Shown here in pieces: positions 57,146-64,000 of a DNA stretch of 64,000 nt. The notes beneath the pieces were generated by a model that made no database searches, was not told where the DNA came from, and saw only the letters and a list, made by a program, of their open reading frames with translations. The DNA is taken from the NCBI GenBank assembly GCA_905178155.1, contig CAJINV010000007.1, positions 1,328,836 through 1,392,835 on the forward strand. The letters are read 5' to 3'. The DNA comes from Amoebophrya sp. A120 (Eukaryota > Sar > Dinophyceae > Syndiniales > Amoebophryaceae). Numbering within the stretch: position 1 is the stretch's first letter; every line of letters starts with the position of its first letter. Both the position numbers and the translations under genes were made by a program.

Positions 57146-60019
57146 ATGGTCGTGCGCTTCTTGCTGCGGTTCTTTGACCTCGGTCCCGCTGGTTGTGGCA
57201 CTTTGGCGGCGCAGCAAGCAATTTTGTTATTTTGCGCGCCAGCGTTCGGATTGGACTTGGAGGGTAGCTTGAGCAACGGAGGAGCCGCGCATACCTCTTC
57301 GCAGAATGCAGAGCCCAACGCTTCACTGCTGCAAGAGAGCGAGATACCAGGGGCGCCTGCCCACGGTGATGCCGGTCCGAGCTCAGCATCGGGAGAGCTA
57401 GCCGCCACGAGCAGAAGTGGAAAAGATCAGGATCTCCTCGATGTCCCAGTATCGCCACAGGTTGAGCACGTCGCCCTTGGCCAAGACGCCGAGTTCAACT
57501 TCTCTTCACCGAGCGACGAAGCAGACACGGAGGGTGATGAAAGCGTCATTGGTGCGGCTCATGAGGCTGCCTCCATGTTGGCTCCCGCAGGTGGTGGACG
57601 AGAAAAAACCAAAAGCAGTGAGCGATCATCTCCTTCGTCTTTCGCGGCGAAGACGACCGGCGCAGCAGCGCTTGCGACTGCTCTGGGAAGTGGCCAGCTT
57701 GATGTTCCATCACCACAAGATGGCGATCATCCGCCGGAGAGCACCGCCAGCAGTACTCGATCACTTCTGGAGGAAGCAAGCGATGTGGTGGCTGATGCGG
57801 AGCGCGCTTCTTTTTCTTCTGCGCCAGATGGAGCGATGAAGACCATGGGGGACGACGACCCTTCCCTCGAGCCGATGAAGCGAGAGTTGCGTGGTCGAAT
57901 GCTGCAAGACTTGAAGCGAGAGGTGATGGAAGAGGTGAGAAAGGAATTGGCGGGGCATGATCTTCTGTACCGGGGGGAGATCGAGAGGCTTTCCCAGGAG
58001 AATGTGGCGCTGAAGGCGAGAGCTGAGTCGTTTGAGGACGAGACGTGGCGTTCGTTCCAGCGAGTTCGCTTTGGCGGGACCGCAGTGTATCACATGCTTC
58101 GATTTCTTCTGTGGGTGTTCATCGGCACGGCGCGGAGCAGCCAGCAGATCACGTTTGTACTGCTCTCGTTCGGGTACGCATTCGTCTTGATTGGTTCCGC
58201 CGCGCCGTGGTACTTGGTAATGTTCGCTAGTGTCGAAACGCGCCGTCGCTATTTTTCGCGGGGCCAAGCAAGTACTCGCAGTCGCGGACGCTCCTCCGAC
58301 CACCTGGCAAAGGACCACCTGCGGGCCGGGACCGAAGCGACGAGGACACAACTGCAGGGATCCGAGAGTGAATCGCTGCTTGCGATTGCTCGCGAAGTCT
58401 CTGGTGGTGGTGGTGGTGGTGCCGGCGCTGGAGGAGAAGACGGAAGAATCCAACGGCGTGAACAAGAGCAGACCCTGCCTCTAGCCAAGCATGCCGAGTC
58501 CGAAGCAGGTGACAAGACGGACGAGGAGGAAGATGCAGACGACCCGCTGCCAAATGATTTCGCGAAGTTCGGGACCCTCTCTTGCGTGTGTCAGCGGCGC
58601 GATTCCGCGGAGGGGCTCGTTTTCACGCTCTCTGTGGTGCTGTATATGGTGAGCTCCCTGTTGGCGGTGCCTTCATTCGAGGCCTACCCGGCGTGGTGCA
58701 AGTGGCGAGACGTGGATGTGCTGCTGCAGGGCAACCCGGGGCTTCCGCGCATGCAAAACTGGAAGGAAGTGTCCGCTCGGGCAGTCTGGCACGTGTTTCC
58801 GATTTTCTGTTTCGTTTGTGTGGCCGTTTTGCCTTCAACCACCGATGAGGACGCAAAACTCAGGGTGGCACGCGCAAGGCTTCTCACCATTCTGCATGGA
58901 GTGAGCGCATTCGTGGGCACAGCGACGCTCATGATTTTCGAGTCGGTACAACTCTTCTGGGGCGAAAACGTGCCGCTCAGTTACTTGTTCGTCATTTTCA
59001 ATTCGCGGGTACCTACCAACTTCAACTTCTGGTCCACTGAAGCGCAGGATGCCTCTTCGTTCGGTGGTCAGGATTTGAGGGAGCCCCATGCTTGGCACGG
59101 TGGCTGCATCGATTACGAAGCGAAGCCCATCCCCTGGAATCGGTGGGCTTACGTGCGTCTGGTAGTGCTGGGCGTCGCTTGGGTACTGGGGCTGTTCTTC
59201 ATGTCTTGTGGGATTCTGCTGGCTGTCTTAGATGCACCATGTGCACCAGCGCAGGTCAAGGATGCTGGTGTCAGGTGTTTGTCTATCCTGACACTGAAAG
59301 TTCGGCTGCAGACAAAAAAACGGCTGGCACGGACGTCTTTTATTCTCGAAATCATTTTTATGTACTCTTTGTTTGCCCTGCCGCCGCTCAGCGCCTACTC
59401 TCGCCTCTACGATTCGACTTCCGGCGGCTTTCTGCGAACAAGCAACAACTCTTGCACGAATTGGGTCGACGAGTTTCTTGCCCCCGTTACTTTCCATCGC
59501 TTGCTGGATTTTGTGCCCCCGGAAAAGCTGTACCTTCGCGGGGAGACGCGGGAAGAGCGAGAAAAAATGACTCGTTTGTCGTATTTGGACTTTGCCGCCT
59601 GGCCCGCCGTCGCCTTCGAAACAGTAACTGCGAACACGGGCCCACTTCTTCGTATTTTTGCGTACCAGGACTTGGCTACGGAGCTAAAATTGAATCCGCA
59701 CAACGCAAAACTTTTACAGCAGACGTTTCGTCCCTCGAAACGGCCCGGCAAAAAGCCCTCTCTTTCAACCCTGGTCGACCGTGAAAGTACGTCCATCCGC
59801 GACGGCGAATTCGCAGAGAAGATGGCCCACTTCGCAAAACTTGAAGAGATTAAGCGCAGAAATAACAACACTGGAACATATCGGGATATCGACCTGGACG
59901 AGGTCCGTTTTCACTACAAGAGAGGTTTTCGGATGGTGAACAACTCGGCGTGGAACACGACTCGTACTACGGGTGCCGCGCCGCCTGCTCCAACGCCTGG
60001 ACGGGAGTCAACGTCTTGA
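57146..60019 (+). CDS. Large multipass membrane protein, unknown
   Basis: A single-exon ORF of 957 codons. Residues 1-35 look like a signal or first helix (GCGTLAAQQAILLFCAPAFG). Then comes a 270-residue acidic, Ser/Ala-rich region and a short coiled coil (LKREVMEEVRKELAGHD...ERLSQENVALKAR). TM segments lie near residues 314-360, 480-505, 545-565, 580-600, 665-700 and 730-755; a Gly-rich/acidic loop (residues 390-470) separates the first pair from the rest. WHVFPIFCFVCVAVLP and ILHGVSAFVGTATLMIFE are the most distinctive stretches. No family recognised; a Frag1/DRAM-like relation was considered but not supported. Confidence 0.65.
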   Translation: MVVRFLLRFFDLGPAGCGTLAAQQAILLFCAPAFGLDLEGSLSNGGAAHTSSQNAEPNASLLQESEIPGAPAHGDAGPSSASGELAATSRSGKDQDLLDVPVSPQVEHVALGQDAEFNFSSPSDEADTEGDESVIGAAHEAASMLAPAGGGREKTKSSERSSPSSFAAKTTGAAALATALGSGQLDVPSPQDGDHPPESTASSTRSLLEEASDVVADAERASFSSAPDGAMKTMGDDDPSLEPMKRELRGRMLQDLKREVMEEVRKELAGHDLLYRGEIERLSQENVALKARAESFEDETWRSFQRVRFGGTAVYHMLRFLLWVFIGTARSSQQITFVLLSFGYAFVLIGSAAPWYLVMFASVETRRRYFSRGQASTRSRGRSSDHLAKDHLRAGTEATRTQLQGSESESLLAIAREVSGGGGGGAGAGGEDGRIQRREQEQTLPLAKHAESEAGDKTDEEEDADDPLPNDFAKFGTLSCVCQRRDSAEGLVFTLSVVLYMVSSLLAVPSFEAYPAWCKWRDVDVLLQGNPGLPRMQNWKEVSARAVWHVFPIFCFVCVAVLPSTTDEDAKLRVARARLLTILHGVSAFVGTATLMIFESVQLFWGENVPLSYLFVIFNSRVPTNFNFWSTEAQDASSFGGQDLREPHAWHGGCIDYEAKPIPWNRWAYVRLVVLGVAWVLGLFFMSCGILLAVLDAPCAPAQVKDAGVRCLSILTLKVRLQTKKRLARTSFILEIIFMYSLFALPPLSAYSRLYDSTSGGFLRTSNNSCTNWVDEFLAPVTFHRLLDFVPPEKLYLRGETREEREKMTRLSYLDFAAWPAVAFETVTANTGPLLRIFAYQDLATELKLNPHNAKLLQQTFRPSKRPGKKPSLSTLVDRESTSIRDGEFAEKMAHFAKLEEIKRRNNNTGTYRDIDLDEVRFHYKRGFRMVNNSAWNTTRTTGAAPPAPTPGRESTS

Positions 60020-60668
60020 GCTGTTACTTCCGTATTTGCCGGTCTGCCTCACAGCCACACGGTGAATGAGAAGAATAGTAGCAGGACGCGTTTTTCATTT
60101 TCAAAGAACAGCTGCATCAAGGTCGACATCGCGTTAGGCTTACAAAAACTGTAGTCCGCGTTCGGGGAATGCAGAAATTGAAACAGATTCTGGAATATCG
60201 AAGGCTCGAGATTTTACCTATCAAAATTAATAGCCTGAAATCGCAAAAAAATATCGATCACAGTCTTGTCAAAGCAGAAAATTTAAATTGCAATGGCAGT
60301 GTGGACAAGCTTCCCTCTCGTAATGAAGCAAGTACCCCCTGGGATCATTGGAGAGGGATTCTCTTGTTGTTCGAGACATCCTAGTGTGCCAATTCGTTAA
60401 AGCTTGTCACCCTGTTAAGAAAGTCCGCGTGTAAGTATAAAAATCAAACTGAATCATGGGCAATTCGGTTGATTTCTGTGTCATTTATCGCACTTCTTCG
60501 GTTTGTCTTCGTACGATGCTCCGATGTCATCTCGCGCCATGCATGTGCTTTGACTAAGTGCTAATCTTCCCCAAGGGGACAACGTAATAAAGCCAAAACT
60601 GTAGAAGCAAGCGAATAATTTTCGAGGAACCAAAAACAACGCAGTGTTTCTTGGTCAAACCAGAAACC
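60020..60668. other. Intergenic, nothing recognised
   Basis: AT-rich. A 71-codon ORF at 60169-60384 has no coding bias and is not supported. Confidence 0.45.
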
Positions 60669-63272
60669 ATGCTACCCATCCGTTTCTCCACATTCCTCCT
60701 CCTCATCTGGTATGTCGCGTTTCTTCTCTTTGCCGTGTACTACAATTTCACCGTGTCTTGCGTGATCGGGGGCACTTGTTACCAGCGGCACGTCCAGATT
60801 CCCTACCCCGAAGGAACCTTTTCCGGACACCGCGACATCCGCTTCATTCTTGCGGATGTCGCCTGCCAGGAGTCATGCTCAAAAATCTTCGCACAATTGC
60901 ACGGCGTCAACGCAACCAGAACTACAGAAGTACAAGCGTCTATGGGGAGTTTGCCTTCGCCAGCGGGATCATATGAGAACTTCACCGGAGATAAAAAATT
61001 TGTAGCACGACGAGAAGCCAACGGAACCATATCAAGAAACGTCACGAAAAATGCCACGAACTGGAGCGCGGATTTCAACCTGTACGTCCCCAAAGACTAC
61101 GTCATATGCATTGCAAATATGTGTCCTGGGTCTGGAATTTTGACCCGCGAATTCTTGCAAAGACAAAACTATATTGCATGTCTCCAGACCCAGACATGTT
61201 TGCGCTGGATACGTCGAGGCGGTGAACGACAAGATCCCCGCCTACCGCGATAAGTTCGCCGTGAATGACATGGGAGTGTCAGGATTGAAATCGTCAAAGT
61301 TGAAATGATTTGTCATGCATACAATGCAAGGTGGCGTGCGCGTGCCTGTCTTGCCGGGATGGCGAGTGAGGCGGATTGTGAGCCTATTTAGGGTTTGGCA
61401 TAGAGATGCTAAAGGGGCACGACAAAAGCAGTCTTCTGCGCCCAAACAGCATGGCAAACTGGATTTAGACGGTTGCGAAATTTGTCATGCACCGCTTGAA
61501 AATTGGGCTTCCAACTGGTATCGATTTCATGCATTACAAGTTATTTCAACTTTGTCAATTTCAATTCTGACGCTTCCATAAATGAAACGGATCTGCAAGA
61601 AGTACGGGACGGGATTGTGGAAGTCCTCCACGACTCCATTCCGGAACGATGGGAGATAGAACGCTTTAACACCATGGTTCCCTCGTTGCGTTTTAGATTT
61701 GGCATCACCATCGCGAAGAAGTGGGCTGGGGAGAATCTTCTTCTACTTCGTGACGAGCAGGGGGAACAAACAGCACTAGAAGAAAAGGAAAAGGTCAAGC
61801 GCGTGTTGCAGAACCTGATACCGAAGCTCCCGGACGAGGATTGGCTCGCAGGCCGGGAGGCGGAAAAGAAGAGCACTCTCCCGTCCATGTTGCAGGTGGA
61901 CGAGGCGATTTCTGCCGGGGCGGTCAAGCCGCTCTGGGAGGTTTCGATGCGGAAACTGGAGGAACACAAATCTGCGGAGGTTCTTGCGAACGTCCTCGGT
62001 ATGATCCAGACTGCGGGAACAAAAGTAGCTGCGCTCACAAGCTCGTTCTTCGAACAAAACAAAGCAGTTTTTCGAAAAGCACACCGATCCCTACAAGCCG
62101 CAGCACGAACTTTGACGCTGAATTTGTATGATCACCAGTCCCACACTTCCTGCAACCGGAACTGCCAGCAAGTTATCGCCTTGCAAAACTCGATGGAGCG
62201 GATTCCGGAGCAGATGTTTGTCTTAAAGTACTACGGCAGGTGGGCGTTCCTCCCGGTCTTCGGCCTGCACGAGTTCTTTTCCGTTTTGTTTTCCCTTGGA
62301 AACATGATTCCGCATCTCCTGTTCTTTCTCTGGTCCATTGGGCTTTGCGGGACAAAGAAGCGGAAAAAAAGTGAACGAGAAATTACAACGCCAAAAACGA
62401 CCTCCAGGGCTTTGGACAATGGGAGATCATCTACTACTACTTCGGTAACTCCGAATGAGAACAGCGTTGCGAACATCAAGAACAGTGTTCTTGATAAAAA
62501 TACAACTCTTGCTCCTGAAGGTGAAAATAGTTCTCCTGCATCTTCTACTGATCCTTCTGATATAATTCCTTCCTTCCCGGGCCACTCCGTGTTCCAATTT
62601 TACCAGCAATTGTGGCACTTTTTCGGCGTGAACCTCTTCCTGCAGTCGGCGCTGTTCCACGCGTACGAATCGAAAGTGACCCTTTTCCTAGACGTTTTCT
62701 CCGTGCAGCTGACGTTCGTAGTGTCGCTCTTCATGGCGCGGCGGCTGCACTTAATCGGTTTTCAGGTCGAGAAGAGGACTGGGAAGCAAGGTTCTGACCC
62801 GGAAAGAGAACAAGGTGCTGTAGAGGACCCGTCGACGGTGAAACGCGAATGCCTCTGCTTCCTTCTCCCGGCCCTTTTTCTGACGTTGTCCTTCAACCTG
62901 TACAACGCGATTGTGCTGGACAACGCGATCAGCCCGGTCGCGGTCGGGATGCTGATTGGAGGTGTGGGCACGACGCTGTTCTTCGCCTTACCCCTCTTCC
63001 ACAACTGCTACAAGAACATTTTGCTCGACGAAGCGGCTTTTCTCGTGGTCATGATCGGGCCGTTCCCGATGGCGTTCGCCTTCGAGGTGTTGGACTTCCC
63101 GCCGAGCGAATTTTTCTACTTGCTGGACGCGCATGCCATGTGGCACTTGGCGACCATCCCGATGCAGATCTGGTGGTGGAGGGTGTTTGTGCATTTGGAG
63201 AAGTGCTTGGTCACCCATGCGAGTGAAGAAACCTCGAAAGATGCGGTGGGTATCAGAAAGAAGAACGAGTAG
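60669..63272 (+). CDS. PGAP3/Per1-like GPI-anchor remodelling protein
   Basis: Exons 60669-61104, 61217-61268 and 61586-63272 give 724 codons plus a stop, joined across two introners. There is a signal/TM start (FLLLIWYVAFLLFAVYY), then a Cys-containing lumenal part. At residues 345-400 SCNRNCQQVIALQN..RIPEQ leads to YYGRWAFLPVFGLHEFFSVL, matching the Per1 pattern of paired Cys followed by the Y-GKWPF-R--G-QE-SV core. Later come a His helix (LWHFFGVNLFLQSALFHAYE), FLDVFSVQLTF and the final LLDAHAMWHLATIPMQIWWW. Per1/PGAP3 belongs to the CREST hydrolase-like family and acts in the ER/Golgi on GPI lipid remodelling. This copy is about twice the usual length, with extra N-terminal lumenal sequence and a Ser/Thr/Asn-rich loop (62390-62570). 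Confidence 0.75.
61105..61211 (+). mobile_element. Short introner, family A
   Basis: Only 107 bp. Starts TATGCATTGCAAATATG; ends ATGTTTGCGCTGGATA with CCAGACCCAGA. Flanks CGTCA (61100-61104) and CGTCG (61212-61216), one mismatch. Removal gives KDYVEAVNDKIPAY in frame. Confidence 0.85.
61269..61580 (+). mobile_element. Introner, family D
   Basis: Starts CATGGGAGTGTCAGGATTG; the 3' end is TTCTGACGCTTCCATA. Duplication AATGA at 61264-61268 and 61581-61585. Removal gives FAVNETDLQEVRDG. The interior is very similar to 23837-24153. Confidence 0.9.
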
Positions 63273-64000
63273 AATTTTTGTTGTACCGTGGAGACAATAA
63301 ACCTATTCGTTGTACTATCTGAGAGGAGAAGTAGAGGAACAACAACGATCTCTGCATATTTCTGAATTTGAAGGAGAGCAAGAACCAGATTTGTATCTGA
63401 AAGAAATAAGAAGAAGAACAGCTGTCAAAAACCCGTGTATTTATTTCTTCTGTCGGTATCTGAATGTTGGAAAAAAAAAAGAGAAAGTGACGCTGTGAGA
63501 CCCAGAAATCAATGGACTCCGCCCGTGCGGACTCGTTTCAGGTTTCCCGGGAAACCTTCGGCTTAGCTCGTGCTAAAGTGTGTTGCAACGCAACTTAAAA
63601 CGCGGCGCGCGCATGGACTCCGCTGCTGTTTGTGGGCACAACCGCGCCGCGTCTGTGTTGCAGTCTCTTGTGCCCAAAGCGCCGCAGTCGGCTGCGGATT
63701 GCGAGCAACCTGGCGGCCCCGGCAAACCGGCGCACATTTTCGCCTGGCCTAACTTGGGCCGCTTCAGACGATCTTCCGCCGGTGGCACGGCCTCGCTTTG
63801 CCGTTTTCGGAAGAGGATTCCTCAGAGGATTCCAAAATCCTCTCAGGAATCCTCTGGCCCAATTTGGGCCGTCTTCCGCGCCCTTCCCCCGATGGCACTG
63901 CCCCGATTTCGGGAGAGGTTTCCACAGAGGATTCCTCAGAGGATTCCTCAGAGGATTCCAAAATCCTCTCAGGAATCCTCTGGCCCAATTTGGGCCGTCT
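63273..64000. repeat. Intergenic tail with GC-rich, hairpin-forming repeats
   Basis: From about 63590 the DNA is GC-rich. At 63805-64000, AGGATTCC / GGAATCCT motifs alternate in both orientations. A block of about 45 bp ending in CCCAATTTGGGCCGTCT (63829-63873) is repeated at 63956-64000. No gene supported. Confidence 0.7.

Noticed and set aside
57146-60019. PGAP2/Frag1-like identity for the 957-residue protein
   Set aside because: Only the general helix spacing is suggestive; I see no diagnostic motif.
1-64000. Transposase gene for the introners
   Set aside because: No DDE-type or other integrase-like protein was recognised in any frame; the elements here appear non-autonomous.

Overview
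The window is nuclear DNA of a eukaryote, most likely an alveolate of the dinoflagellate line, and the best match I know is a parasitic Syndiniales of the Amoebophrya type (inference). Four things point there: all recognised genes lie on the + strand; coding exons have G/C-rich third positions; ordinary GT-AG introns occur beside many introns without GT-AG ends; and those odd introns are near-identical transposon-like cassettes, i.e. introner elements, a class reported in Amoebophrya, Micromonas and Aureococcus.

Layout, left to right: the 3' part of an SPF45/RBM17-type splicing factor (1-1545); a Gln-rich protein with sperm-tail PG-rich (SHIPPO-like) motifs (2488-7735) carrying a 1.4-kb inverted-repeat insertion; an MLO-like seven-TM protein fused to EF-hands (9347-15802); two unknown ORFs (17194-18048, 18791-19495) on either side of a GC-rich island; a gene-poor stretch with a dispersed repeat; a calpain-like protein lacking the usual catalytic Cys and His (22629-27287); a long coiled-coil protein with a GAS2-like region (28794-36259); a small membrane protein (37401-38264); a GT2-like membrane glycosyltransferase (39557-43313); an MFS sugar transporter (44714-47358); an SLC35A nucleotide-sugar transporter (48376-50163); a coiled-coil single-TM protein (51909-53474); a four-TM protein (53971-54924); a secretory-route methyltransferase-like protein (55315-56700); a large multipass protein (57146-60019); and a PGAP3/Per1 GPI-anchor remodelling protein (60669-63272). 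Several of these belong to the secretory and glycoconjugate system: sugar import, nucleotide-sugar transport, glycosyl transfer and GPI remodelling.

The main discovery target is the introner system. I located 33 insertions, in about twelve terminal-sequence families, inside coding exons. Nearly all start with TA(T) and end with (A)TA, have terminal inverted repeats (TIRs), and are flanked by a 5-bp target-site duplication (TSD). Taking out the element plus one duplicate copy restores the reading frame in almost every case, and for most elements no choice of boundary inside the duplication gives a GT-AG intron. All families share a recurring internal motif, TTGTNATGC, in both orientations. Separate GC-rich or palindrome-rich islands (about 4.96-6.1, 18.2-18.8, 38.4-39.3, 50.6-51.5 and 63.6-64.0 kb) lie mostly between genes. 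No transposase, tRNA, rRNA or CRISPR array was seen.
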